The position numbers and the translations under genes were made by a program. From positions 62,001 to 126,000 of the forward strand of contig JAEHOE010000070.1 in NCBI GenBank assembly GCA_016858145.1: a stretch of DNA of 64,000 nucleotides, read 5' to 3'. Shown in pieces: positions 11,795 through 24,290 of the stretch. The stretch comes from Edaphochlamys debaryana. Its lineage: Eukaryota > Chlorophyta > Chlorophyceae > Chlamydomonadales. Below the pieces are notes generated by a model. The model had not been told where the DNA came from, ran no database searches, and was given only the letters and a program-made list of their open reading frames with translations. How positions within the stretch are numbered: the stretch's first letter is position 1; every line of letters begins with the position of its first letter.

Positions 11795-13176
11795 GCAGTA
11801 GAGTTGGCGCGAGCAAAGGAGCGAGCTGCGCGGTCGGCCGCGCGCACTAGTCGGACGTCGTTGCAACGCAGGCTTAGCTTACGCGCATATTTATGTGGTG
11901 TATAGCTCTCCGCGATGTGTAACCGGTGCTGTCGAGGTCGATACCGTTTTGGCGGATTGACCGCCCTGCCCGTTCATGCCCTGCCCCGCCCGCCTCCCGC
12001 CGGACAACTTGGGGCACAGGAGTGATTGCGACTGGTTTGAGTCGAACGCTCGAACACGCGCCACGCGCCGTTGCTTGGGGATGCAGGTATTTAGAGGTGT
12101 TCCATCGGAAGCTTGCAATCGACCATACACAACATGCACGCGCCAGCCACTCGGAGTGGGACCAACTCCACCCCTTGGCACCCCTTCTTCCAAGGCAAGG
12201 CAACGCCCACAACTTGACAACAGCAGTCTGGCACCTTGCTCCCCATACACAGGTACCAGGCTTCTTCCACTACACTTGCCCGCACGCAACAAGGCTTACG
12301 GGGCCACTCTTTCTGAGTCGTGAAAATCCATGCGGCCCCAGCCACTGCACTCATCGAGACCCTCCTCGCATCGACACCCTACCCTGACATGGCAAACAAT
12401 GCATGAATGCTGCATCTCTGCAGCACAAGGGGGCCCCGCCTGTCCACACTGAAGTCTTAGCCGACCCTGGGCACACACGTCACCACTTCAAAAGGATCCC
12501 GCTTGTGCCCAAGCTCAGCCCTTTTCCTGCCTTCGGGCAGCCACCCTTGTCAAAGGATAGAACGCAATGCCAGCATCCTCTGCCCTGCCCCCCGCCACGC
12601 CACGCCGCAGGCCCCAAACCCCAGGCAAGCCCTGAGCACCCGGCCGGCGGATGGGCAGGCCACAGAATGCCGACCGCACCCATACAGCATCAGGCCCTCG
12701 TAGATGTCAAGCCGTGATAAGGACCTGACGGCCCCAGACCTCCGCGTCCCAGCGTGGCTGCCTTCCCCCTCAGCCCAGCCCACCCTCTCACGGCGGGCCC
12801 TCGTGCCGCCCCGGCCAGCCGTCCTATGCACCGAGCCCGAACCTACCTACTCCGAACTGCATCATACGAAGACCTCATTGTAACGGCATGTTGCCCCTGG
12901 TTGTGGTGGGGAGGAGGGCTGCCGCCAGGCGGCTGAACCCCCACCCCTCTGATCCTGGATCTGCTCCCGGCTCTGTTCCGCTGACGTGTCAGTTGGCCAG
13001 CTCCCCATTCAGCGCGGAATCGCTCGGCCAGCTTGCTACCGCAGGCAGGCAATCAGCTCGAGGCACTCAGCCGTGGCACTCAACCACCTCCAGTATTGGA
13101 ATCATGGGGCGGCGCTCGGGCTTCGGTGAATCTATCTGCCGAGTGAACTTATCTGCTGAGTGAGTGGGTGGGTGCG
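11795..13176. other. Intergenic region upstream of the pherophorin and downstream of the glycosyltransferase-like gene
   Basis: I see no supported gene. Open frames here have no signal peptide, no domain and no splice-consistent extension. The left end should carry the pherophorin promoter. Confidence 0.4.
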
Positions 13177-16100
13177 TCACTCGACCAGATCCCGCAGCAC
13201 CCGGGCCGAGCGACGCAGCTGCTCGTCCCTAAGCCGGCACACGGCCGCCCGCTTGGCGAAGAGCTCCTTGTCGGGTAGGGCCATGACCTGGGGTGGCAGG
13301 GGTGAGAGGAGGTAGGGATTGAGAAAGGGAGGGAGGGGAAGGGGCGTGTGTGTTTCGGAGGATGCGTTGTCGGGCAGGGCTAGCGGGGCCATGACCTGGC
13401 ATGGGCACAGGTTGCTGCGCACAGGTTGGGCCGAGAGCATATGCTTGCAACTTGCAAGACGGCATTGAAAGTGGGCAGTGAGGAGCCCAGCCATACCCGA
13501 TTCCCCCTTACCCGCTTACGCCCCCTTACCCGCTTCATGACCTCCACCTCCGTCTCGCCCTCCTCCTGAAAGAACACGTGCTCCTTGCTGCGTATGTAGG
13601 GGACACGAAGGTCGAAAGCACGGGAGGCTTGAGGCGAGAAAGGCACTTGATTGCAAAGGCTCTGGTACCACCGATCCGTGCCTCGGGCCTGTGTCAAGGC
13701 GGCCTTCCCCACGTCATTGGTCTCACGCCCTGCCCCGCCCTCAGCCCCTTTCGATCCCTTCGTTCCCCCTCGCCCGCCCCCACTCCCGTGTGGCCCCACG
13801 TGAACATGTCGTACGCCCCCAGCAGCGCTGCATCGGCGATGAGCGGCACGCAGGTGGTGAGCGAGGCCAGCACCGTGGAGGAGCAGCGCATGGTCAGGTA
13901 CTGGGGGGGAGAGGGTCCAGGGGGGAAAGCGTGTGTGTATGGGGGAGACACGGCAAGGTGCTGACCGTGGAGGAGCAGCGCATGGTCAGGTACTGGGGGG
14001 GGGAGAGGGGCCAGGGGGGAAAGCGTGTGTGTATGGGGGAGACACGGCAAGGTGCTGACCGTGGAGCGGGGGGAGAGGGGGACCAGGGGAAGGGAAGCGA
14101 GCGTGAAGGCCTGCTGGGGTGTGTGCATGTACGGACGTGCGCGGATGAGAAGCTAGAGCGCGTGTGCGAGTGTTAGCAGTCCAGGAGTGAGCCACAGCGC
14201 TTGTCAATGAGCAAGTGAGGTATGGGGGGGAATGGACCAGTTGCTACGGAGAGTGAGAGAGGCCAAAGCCCCGCAGAGTGCTCCAGATAGTCCGCAGCCC
14301 AGCCTCGCTCGACCCTGCCTCGCTCGTCCCCGCTCACCTGCGACGTGCCATGCATGGGGGCCAGAGCGTAGCTCCTGGATATGATCTCCCAATAGTCCTG
14401 AGGGGGAGAGAGGAGGTGAGGAGAGGGCCAAAGGGCGGACGAGAGAGGGCTGCTAGGAAGCACCGGACCCCACCGCTGTCGGCCCTCAGTGACCTACCGA
14501 ATTGTACAACTGAGGAACCCAGCCCAGAATCGATCTGCACACCAGGGGCACGCCCACCCCACACGCTGCCTCCAGACCACACCCTGCCCTTCCTAGCCCA
14601 GACCAAGGTCACCCACCGGGAAGGGCAGTCCGCTGTGGAAGTCCACTCTCTTCTCCAGCTCCTTGGGCAGAGCCAGGTCCCTCTTGTTGCCCTGCAGCGG
14701 AGTAGGGGATTGTTGAGGGCAAAGGTGGGCCAAGGTGGGTATGGGGGCCGGTTGGGGCGGGCAAAGGCACGCGTAGACACGAAAAATGTGAGCCAAGGGG
14801 CGGCGGCGTCCAAGGGACAAGGGGGATCCCGGAAAGGCTGGCGCTTATTGCCCTGCAGCCGTGCAGGGTCGGGGAGGAAGCGGGGGAGGGAGGCTGTTGG
14901 GGACCACGGCGACCACGGCGGGCCAAGGCACAGACACGCTTAGACAGGAGAATTGTGGGCCAAGTCCCGCTGGCTGCGGTGCGCTACGTTAGCGACGTCC
15001 GCGGCGGCGTTGGCGGGACAGCGGGACAAGGGGGATACATGCCGGAAAGGCTGGCGATGTCACATCGCGCCGATGTGTGTGTAGCGGCACCAGCATGGCG
15101 ATGGGCAGGGTGGGCGGGAGGCGAGTGGAGGTGTGCCGCGGTACACGTGTGACACGGAGCAGCCGTACAGGGCCGTACGCACCGCCTGCGCCTCGCCTCA
15201 CCTGCCCCAGAACCTTGATCCGCACGCTAGCTGCGCCCTTGGTGCTCCGCAGCTGCTCCCACAGGCCGTCGTAGTTGCGGATGAGGCCGGAGCCGTTCTT
15301 GGTCTTCCATTGCCGCAGGGAGCCCTGCGGGGGAGCGTAACACGTAGCGAGCGAGGCTTGTTGTGCAGGCTCGGAGCGAGGTGAAGGGGGGTGGGAGCAT
15401 GTAGCAAGTGTGGGAGGGAGTCTCGGGTCAGGGCAGGGAGGGATGGCAGCAGAAGCGCAGAAGGGGCACGACGTCGGTATCCTTGGCGACCTTGGTGGCT
15501 TGGGTGCATCTCTGCCCCGCCGGTGTACGGCACCAGCACCGCACGATGAACACCGCTGCGTACCCATCTAGTGGTGTACTGCGATTGTCGAGCGCCTTCG
15601 CTCCCCTAGCAAACTGCAGAGGCGGGTGCCCTGCCACGCCTTGCCCTGCCCTGTACTGCCCCACCCTGCCCTCGCCGTGCTGTGCTGTGCATGCTGAGCC
15701 CCATCTAGCACCGCATGCCGCTGCGCCGCACGCACCTGCACCACGAAGCCCTCCAGGCAGCTCTTGCTCTCGCAGGGTTGCGGCGAGGTGTAGGGCGCCA
15801 CCATGGTCGCCCAGTGCACGGGCAGTGCCCCATGCAGGGAGGCGCTGGACGAGGGGGCAGGGAAGAGGGGGGGAAGGGGGGGAGACTGGGCGTCACAAGC
15901 GAGGGGTCACGGCGTCAGTGCCCCGACAGGGGCAAGCGGCAAGGCGCCCGCGTGTGCTGGGACCCCATCCGCAGGGCCATCCCACTTGGCGTTGGGGCCA
16001 GTGTGGGGCGGCCAATCTCCCAAGCGCCCCAGCAGTCCAGGTGCTCAAGCGTAGCACATGCAGCCGGGAGGTGTCCCTCGGCTCCCCCTTCCTGTGCGGC

Positions 16101-18507
16101 CACATGCGGTGCCCAGCCCCCCGCCTGCGACCGCCCAAAAGCGCACGCGACCCCGCGGTGTGTACGACTCCGTACGGCTCCGTATGGCTGCTTACTTGGC
16201 GCACTTTGACACGTGTGGGACGAGCGCCACCAGGTGTACGGGTACCTCGCGGCGGTCCACGGCCAGGCTCAGAAACCAGGAGTGGGAGCGGATGAAGTCG
16301 CCGCGGTGGATCTGAGGGCGGACAGAGCGGCGTGGCGGGTTCGGTCACAGTGAGTGAGGGCGCGGCTTTGGGCCTTCAGGGTCTTGCATGTTTAGGCAGA
16401 CGGGAGCAGGGGCTGGGAAGTTCAACCACCCTCGAGACGGGCTTGACAACCAGACGTCGCCGCTCGACCAACATCCCTGTTCCATGTGCCTCTCTTGCTC
16501 CTGCCTCTTCCCCCTAAAGCCCCTGCCGCCCCCGCCCGCCTCCTTCCCGCCCCGGTGCCAGGGCCCACCAGCGCTACGACATGCTTAGCGCCCAGCACCT
16601 TGGCAGCCTTATGGCACGCCTGCAGAGGGGGGTGCATAGAGGGGAACTCAGCTCAGGTCAGGTGCCGGCCATCCAGTCAGGGCCCTGCATCTCTGGCAGT
16701 GCGCCAGCCGCTTCACACAATGCCACCCCACGTCCGGCGACCCAGAAATAGCAATTTTAAAGGCTAGTGGCTCCACACGAACTGTAGTCAATGCAGCGCC
16801 GGAGCCCTTCTGGGGCCTGGACTGACCTTCAGGTGGTCTAGCTCCGGGCTCACTGCGGGGCAGAGAGCACGAACAAGGGAGAGGGCGTCCAGAGGGTATG
16901 AGGTTCTAAACGACGGGGCTGTACACGGCCCCCATGATGCAAAGATTCCCAGCCCTTCATCCCAACCACCCCTGCTCGTATCGCTTTCTTGGGCATGTGC
17001 TTCCCCCCGTTCTCCCTCCCACAGCCCCACGCACCGCACACGAGCCCCTGCACGGGCCCCCACGAGAGCGTCCGCTTCATGGGGCCCCCCACATCAGGTA
17101 TCCGGGTGGGCACCTTCTGCACGTACGGCAGATGGTGCCAGTCCGAGCCGTTCGGCTTGTCGCCTGGTGAGAGGGTGGAAGGCGGGCGGAAGGGGCTATG
17201 TGCGAGGCTCGGTATCATAGGTAAGGAGAAGGAGAGTACCGTACGCGAGGCCGTGGACCCCCACCGTTTGTCTACGTTCAACCAACTTCTACGGATATCA
17301 GGAAGGCATGCTCCCAGTGAAGCGCCCCAGCTCTCTCGCGCGCCTCCCCAAGTCAGTGCCCAATGCCCTCGGTGCGCGGCCTCACCGAGCCAGTCCAGAA
17401 GGCCGTAGGGCGGGGGCTGCAGGGTCCACAGGGGAGGGTCACGGGGGAGGCGGGTCTCAGGCTCCACGGCTCTGACGTCCGACTGGACTCCCGACTTGCT
17501 GGCCCCACGCCCTGAAGGACCCGCGGCTGCTTGCTCCCTCTCCCTGCATGCTGACAGCAGAGGCGCATGCGCCAGCCGAATCACCATCCCGCCATCGCCA
17601 CCAGCGGTAGGGACTCTATAGGGACCCTGCAGCCCCCGCCTCCGCCCTCCCCACTCGACCATGCGGGAGCACGTGACCCGTGATGTGACCTGAGGTGACC
17701 CCCTTTAGTGGGGTGGGCCTGTCGACGTCCGCCCTGCCCCACTCCGCTGCCCGCACATGAATATGGCCCTGCCCTAGCTGCCCCGCCCATCCCACCACAA
17801 TACACTACTCGATCCCGGGAAACACACCAGGCAGGGGCACGCGACGCTCTCGCTCAACTCCCCCATCTTCTCCCACGCCACCACCCCTCCCGCCCTCCGC
17901 CCCCGGGCTCCCGACCCACATGTTCCCTGGACTGCCTCTCCCGCGACAGCGACAGCCACACCAGCTGCGTGTGGGGGTCTAGGTGCTTGCGCACGGTCGC
18001 GATGGCGCCAGCAAAGACCTGAGGAGGGAGCGAGGGGACCACATCGGTACCGCTACGGCCCCAGAGGTAGTCGTTGTTGGGTGAAGGGACCAGAGTGCGG
18101 ATGTTGCAGAGTAATACATGTGCGGTATGTCCAGTATCAGTGGTTCACTCAAGGGCCTCAGCAGGGGCTGAGCACTCCGGCTGTGGCACAAACCAGGGGC
18201 CTCCCGACCGTCCCCGCGGACGAGTCGCACAAGGAATCGGCCCCCTTGACTCGTTTCAAGTTACCAGTGCTTCCTTGAGGTTACTTGATGTTCTCCCGCG
18301 GCCGGAGTCTGTTCCTGGCGACGCCCCGTTGTGACCGTGCCCGCATGTCCGCAACACCCCCCATGTCTCCGCAACACATCCTTGACGTGGGCTTACGTGC
18401 CAGTGGTCTGGGATGTCGTTGAAGATGGTCCACCCGCCTGCCGCGTGAGCCGCACCAAGCCGACCGGCGAGACCAAGGATGGCCAGTAGGAGACCGGCGA
18501 CCGACAT
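13177..18507 (-). CDS. Secretory-pathway protein with a GT-B glycosyltransferase-like C-terminal half
   Basis: Fourteen exons give about 469 residues: 18397-18507, 17920-18018, 17386-17626, 17035-17163, 16827-16852, 16569-16619, 16196-16311, 15736-15844, 15202-15324, 14617-14691, 14338-14397, 13800-13900, 13530-13587, 13177-13287. The frame closes across all of them. Exon 1 encodes a signal peptide (GLLLAILGLAGRLGAAHAA) followed by GGWTIFNDIPDHWH. The C-terminal half has a pattern I know from plant and algal GT-B enzymes: YDGLWEQLR, then VDFHSGLPFPDYWEIISR, then YALAPMHG, then SSTVLASLTTCVPLIADAA, which would form the sugar-nucleotide side of the fold. Donor and acceptor sugars cannot be told. 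The exon 4 end is the weakest border (17035 or 17054). A 92-94 bp duplication covers the acceptor of exon 12. Confidence 0.6.
13872..14061 (-). repeat. Tandem duplication covering a splice acceptor and exon start
   Basis: A unit of 92-94 bp occurs twice, from 13872 and from 13964, and a third copy begins at 14058 but soon diverges. Each full unit contains, on the minus strand, a poly-C tract, the acceptor and the first 27 nt of exon 12 of the glycosyltransferase-like gene. Confidence 0.85.
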
Positions 18508-19057
18508 CTTGCGCACCAGCGCCAGCAACACCTATGCTACAACCTCTATAGCTGCATTGTGATGACGTGTTTGGGCACGGCGGCCCGCAAGGTGAGCTCT
18601 CGGCTCGTCGCAGGCCGTGCTACAGCGAGCGTCGCGCTGAGTTAGGTCGCGAGTCTCAGTTGTGCGTAGATGTATTGCTCGTGGCGATACGTATGTGTGC
18701 TCGGAGGGAGTTTATGCATATTGGGCTGCGCTGAGGCGAGGCGGAGCCCGCCACCGCGTTTCGTCGGCGCGTCGCAACCGTCACAATATAGCCTGTTCGG
18801 CGCGTGAATACTCTGACATTGCGTTTGCCAACCAACAGCTTCAACTTGAGGTGGCACGGGGTTAGGGGCCGCGTGCACCGCGTGTTCTGCGGGACCAGTG
18901 GGAGGCAGCGGGGGCGGCGGGGGCTGCCAGGCGGGTAACGGCAGTGGCGTGTCAAACTGGGAGCCCTCGCGCTCGGCAAATCAGCCTAAGCATACGAGTA
19001 TACCAAACATCAACTGCTTGAGCTTAAGTGCGTCAGACAGGACCCCCACGCCGCTGA
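18508..19057. other. Divergent intergenic (bidirectional promoter) region
   Basis: About 550 bp separates the start codon of the glycosyltransferase-like gene (minus) from the most upstream possible start of the pseudouridine synthase gene (plus). Both promoters must lie here or in the 5' leaders. No TATA box is obvious. Confidence 0.45.
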
Positions 19058-22000
19058 ATGGCCGGCGCTTGGGGCAAGCTTGGTGTTTCGCGCTTACCAA
19101 ACTACGTGTGCACGCCGAATCCTGTGACTGCGCTTGGTGGGCGAGCGAGCCTTGGCCAATTGAGCAACAAGGCAGCCGGCTTGCATCGCCCCGTCTCGCT
19201 ATCGAACAGCGCCCGCGTGAATTGCGCCTCATCTTCAACCACTCTGTGCGTGGAGGTGGAGACGCGTACGGGTGGGCCAGCCGTCGCCGCGGACATGGAG
19301 GAGGACGCCATCCCATCGGCCGCAGCGCCCGAGGCCCAACCCGGGGCCCCGCCCGGCGAGCATGGCCACAGCTCCGCGGCCCCGCCTCCCACAACCGCGA
19401 CTGAGGCTCCTGACATTGGAGTCTCAGGCGGGACCGGAGGTGCGAAGCGGGTCCAGCGGGAGCCCAGCAGGGCCCAAGCAGCTGCGGTCCATTGACGCCG
19501 GCACCCCTTTCCGTTCTCGCAGCGGCCGGCAAGGGAGCCAAAGGCGGCAAGCAGCCGGGAACGAAGGGCCGGAAGGCGCAGGCCCAGAGCTTCGTGCCGC
19601 CCGACCTCCCGCCCGGCTCGGCCATTGAGGACGCGTCGTCCGCGCCTCAGCTCCAGGTGCGAGGGGCCTGGGCGTGGGCAGGGGGCCCACCCCATGGAGG
19701 GCCACCCATGTGTTGGTTTGGAACCGGCGACGGCGACAGCGGGAAGAGCCTCTTGCCTCACGCCGGGGTTGACTTCATCTTTGTGCGGTGGTGGCAGCGG
19801 GATAGCACCGTGGCAGCGCGGGCAGCCGGGCTTCCAGCACGCCGCCGCGTCCTCCTGACGCCCCCCTCTCCTCCGCCCCTTCCCCGCCACGCGCGATCCC
19901 GCTCAGCAACAAACACCCCCTCCCCTCCACCCCACCCCACCCCCAGGACTACATGTTTGTGAGGGGGCTGCGCCTGGTGAGCTGCTGCCCCGAGCCTGGG
20001 GCGGATGTGTGGTGGGGGGCTAGAAAGGAGGGAACAAGGGATCGATTCATGCAGGAGAGGTCGCTGGATAAGAGAAGGGAATGAGAGGGGGTGAAAGGCG
20101 TCGGGGGGCTGGCGATGGTGCAGGTAAAGGGCCGAGGTCGGGCGGGGGCTCACCGCACGCGCAGGCGCAGGTGCTTGGTGGCAGCAACGGCTGCGGCAGG
20201 GGGGGGCTAGGAGGGAGGGAGGGAGGGAGGGGAACGTTTAGGAGCGCCCACTCGGTCGGTGGCGCGTTGCCCCGCTTTACCGCCCGCCTCCCGGCCCCTG
20301 CCCCCCTGCCCCCCCCCCCCCCCAGGTGCGGCCCTACTTCTTCGACTTCAAGTGCTTCGTCAAGGCGCGGCAGGACGGCAAGAGCCTGCAGCAGCTCATG
20401 GCAGACGTGAGGGGGGGCGCGGGGGGAGGGGAGGAGGGGAGGGGAGGAGGGGAGGGGACAGGGAACTGGCCAGGGAGGAGGGCGGAAAGGCGGAAGAGCG
20501 GAAGAACTCTATGGCTGAGGACCTCGCAGAGGGCCTCAAAGCCGTTGGTCATAACTCGCCCACCTTACGGACCTCTACCCCGCCCCCATCGCCACCCCAC
20601 CACCACCACCACCACAGGACTTCCCCATGCTAGGGCCCGACTACTACGCCGCAGCGGTGGCCACCGGGCGCCTGCGCGTGGAGGGCCCCGGCAGCGGCGG
20701 CGGCGGCGGCAGCAACCGGCCGCTGCGCTCCGGCATGTGCGTACGGCACTTTGTGCACCGGCACGAGCCGCCCGTGGCGGCGGGGGAGGTGGAGGTGGGT
20801 GCGGGGGAAGGAGCGGCGGCGAGTGCGGAGTGCGGAGTGCGGAGCGGTTGGGGGTGTGCGTGCCCGAGCCAGGTCTGCGTGTGTACTGCCAGGACAGAGA
20901 GCACAGTGTGAAAGGCCCGGCCGGGGTCCGGCGGGTGTGGTGTGCGCGACCTCTCCCATGACGGCATTGCCTACGCGAGGCGCAGTTCGGCTTCTGGCCT
21001 GCGTGGGCCCCCGTCCAGGCGGTGTCATGGTGCATCGGCCCAGCCTTTGGCCCCGCGCACACCGCCACCCACACGCCCCCTTCCAAGCCCGCCCCGCTGG
21101 CCAGGGCAGTCGGGCCTCTGCCATGTTGCTGCAACCCTTCCAATCCTGCTCCGCCCCGCGCCGCCCCCCCAGATCCTGGGCATCACGCCCCATTTTGTGG
21201 CGGTCAACAAGCCCCCCAGCATGCCCGTACACACCGTGGGGCAGTACCGCAAGAACACGGTCATGGGTGTCGTACAGGTGCGTGCGTGGCGACAGTCAGC
21301 ACGTGGGCCCCACATGCACTGGCGCCACGACCCAAACGTGGCCCTGCACGTGTCTCAAACACCCGGCACGACCGCTCTGTACCGGGAACCCCCTCTTGAC
21401 CCCCTAGCCCCTACACCCCTGCTTTCCCACCACCGGGCGCACCAAACGCCCCTGCACCACCACCGCCCCCCACCCCTGCCCCCAGGCCACCTACCCGCAC
21501 CTGTGGCCGCTGCACCCCACCTACCGCCTGGACAAGCCCGTGTCGGGGGTGCTGCTGCTGGCGCGGTCGGGGGCGGTGGCGGGGCGCATGCGGGCGCTGC
21601 TGGAGGTGGGGGCCGGGGGTGTGCAGAGGAGGGACTCGAGGGCATAGGCTTGGACCGGGGGGCGTTGCTTCAGCCAGGGGCCGGAGCTGGCGGAAGGGGC
21701 GGGGGCCGGCGCATGCTGATACCGGGCTTGCAAGCGGGCAGGGCGCTGCCGGTGCTCGTGGTGGCATGGGGGATGGGGGAGGGGGAGCATACTGCAGACT
21801 CGTGTGGCGGGACGCTTGCGAGGCGCGGCTGTACTGCCCTCGCCGTTCCCCCTTCCTTCGTGTGCCACACCCGCCTCCCCTCGCTCTCCTGTCCTCCCCC
21901 CATCTCCGCGCAGGAGCGCGGTTGCTCCAAGGCCTACGTCGCCCGAGTGCAGGTGGGCGTGGGCTGGGCAGGAAAGTGTTAGTCCTCATCCCGAGTACTG

Positions 22001-24290
22001 CAGGAGCAGCCTGGTACGCGGGCGTGTGCTGGGCAGGGAGGAAGGACTCAGACTCATCAGACATCACCTGACCGTGGCTTCTGCAGCCGCACATGCACAA
22101 CCCCGCATGAGTATGCCTCCCAGCTCCCCACGTGCGTTTCTTCGCCCAACCGCCCGCCCACCCCCGCCCCCGCCCCGCGCACACTGACCGCAGGGCGTGT
22201 TCCCCGACACCGCGGCCCTGCCCGGGGGCTACCTGGCGGTGGACGTGCCCCTCACCTGGGAGCCCTCCACCAACCACGCAGCGCCCGCGCCGCGCCCCGA
22301 CCAGCCGCCATGGCCCCCGGGCGCCGCGGGCGCAGCGGGGCTGGCGGCGCTCGCGGCTGCGGGGCCAGGGGCCGCGGGCGGAGGCGAGGGCGGCGGTGGG
22401 GAGGTCGAGGCAGAAGCGGCGGGGGCAGGGGCGGGGGCGGAAGGAGGCGGGCCGGCTGCCAAGCACGCCGAGACGCACTTCCGGCGCCTCAGCGTGTCGC
22501 CCGACGGGCTCACCAGGTGCGTGGTGCTTCCCCCGGGCGTGTTGCGTGCGAAGGCCCCTTCGACACGCGGTGTGGTTGCCACGCAACCGTAGGCCGCCAC
22601 CCTCCCAGTGCCCTTCCCGTATTCGCCCTACGCCCTTCCCATTCCCTGCCCTGCCGAATGGTCTCCTGCGGCCCGTCCCTCCCCATCTCTCCCGCCCCCG
22701 TCCCGCCCCATCTCTCCTGCCCCCACCCCGCCCCAGCGTGGTCGAGGCGCTGCCCAAGACCGGGCGCACGCATCAGATCCGGGTGCACCTGCAGTACCTG
22801 GGCCACCCCATCGCAAACGACACGCAGGTGGGCTGGCAGGGGACCGAGGAAGTGTGCAAACTGGGATGGGGAGGGACGGGAAGGGGCCGCATTGGAGGCA
22901 AGATCGGCACAACAGGGCTAGCGCGGACGCAAGTCGGCTCTGACCGCGCGCTTGCTATGCCACAATCGCCCGCCCTCCTCCGCGCAGTACGGCGGTACCT
23001 ACGGCCTGCCGCTGTTTTTCCGTCGCGGCATGGGCGGCCCCGCGCGGCCGCACGTCAACGGGCAGCGCAGGTGGGCAATGGGCAGAAGGGGGCGTGCGGG
23101 GCACTGGGCAGGCACATGCGGGGGACGGGTGCCGGGGCGTGGCGCAGCGGGCAACGGGCGGTGCCCGGTCCAGGCGGTCAGGCCTCCGTGCGTTGCCGCG
23201 CAAGTGCCTGAGTCACCAGCCTGAGGCCCACTAGCGCACTGGCCCCCTGCTTGCCAACCCTGCTTGCCACCCCTGCCGGTCGCCCCTGCTGGTCACCCCT
23301 TCTGTCTGTACTGCAGGCAGCATGCTGCGGAGAAGGCCCCGGATGGCGACACAGCCATGGCCGCGGCGGACGCGGGCGACTCAGAGAGTCAAGCGGCCGC
23401 CAAGCGGCAGCGGCGGTGCGACGACGCGGGGGCCGACGGCGCTGAGGCGGAAGCGGACACCGACCAGGGGGTGCCCGCGGCTGCGGTGTCAGCGGACGGG
23501 GCGGGAGCAAGCGGATCTGGCGGCGAGGTGGTTGGCTGCACGACGGCGGCTACGGTTGCGGCGGTTGGTACGGCGGGGCCCAACGGCGATGCGGAGCTGA
23601 TCGCGGCGTCGTCGGAGCGGTACATGTCGCTGTACACGGACCCCGAGTTCCAGGTCGGTTGACGGTTGGTACTGTTGAGATGTTGGGACGCACATTGCAA
23701 TTTCTTTCCAAATAGCACACCCAGACGGCACCCTACCGGTACCCCTTTGCAACCTGCAACCTGGCTCCCCCTCCCCAGCCCCTGTGGCGTTAGGCATCCC
23801 GCCCGTCCAGGCATGCACTCACCCAGCTGCTGCCACTCCCTACGGCGCCCCTGCCCGCACTCCCCTGCTACGCCCGCAGGTGCCCGGCGGCGGCGGCGAC
23901 CCGCTGTGCCCGCACTGCCCCTGCCTGGTCCCCGAGGGCTACCCCATCGACCTGGAGCCGCTCTACCTGCACGCGGCCCGCTACTCGGCCGGCGGCGAGC
24001 CAGCAGCGGCGGGGAACAGCGAGGCAACGGTAGCCAGCAGCATCGGGGGCGAGGACGGCGTGGTGGACGGAGGGGCAGGGGCGGAGGAGGGGGAGGGAGC
24101 GGGCGGGGTGGAGCTGACGGGGAATGCGAAGCGGAAGGCGAGGGCAAGGGCAAAGGCAAAGGCGGCGGGGCAGGACGGGGCGGACGATGGGCTCGGGTCG
24201 TGGTCGTTCGAGGCGCCGCTGCCCGACTGGGCGGCGCCGGACTTTGTGGCGGTGCCGGCGGGGCGGGGCGCGGGCGTGGCGGCGGGGTGA
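19058..24290 (+). CDS. RluA/Pus9-type RNA pseudouridine synthase
   Basis: Thirteen exons with consistent phases: start-19439, 19523-19656, 19947-19976, 20326-20406, 20618-20794, 21173-21277, 21486-21605, 21914-21952, 22194-22516, 22737-22827, 22988-23070, 23317-23653, 23880-24290. It converts uridine to pseudouridine in RNA. Exons 3-4 give VRGLRL and VRPYFFDFKCFVKAR, the N-terminal signature of the eukaryotic RPUSD2/Pus9 group. Exon 6 gives ITPHFVAVNKPPSMPVH. Exon 7 holds the catalytic Asp motif YRLDKPVSGVLLLARS, and exon 10 holds KTGRTHQIRVHL. Exon 13 starts with DPLCPHCPCLVP and LEPLYLHAARYS, a group-typical Cys-rich tail. Low-complexity inserts interrupt the domain in exons 5, 9 and 12. 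ATG 19295 gives 691 residues. An in-frame ATG at 19058 adds 79 residues with no acidic residue before position 66, a possible organelle transit peptide. Confidence 0.85.

Noticed and set aside
20309..20323. Poly-C tract as a regulatory or structural element
   Set aside because: It is the pyrimidine tract directly before a splice acceptor, as in several other introns here.
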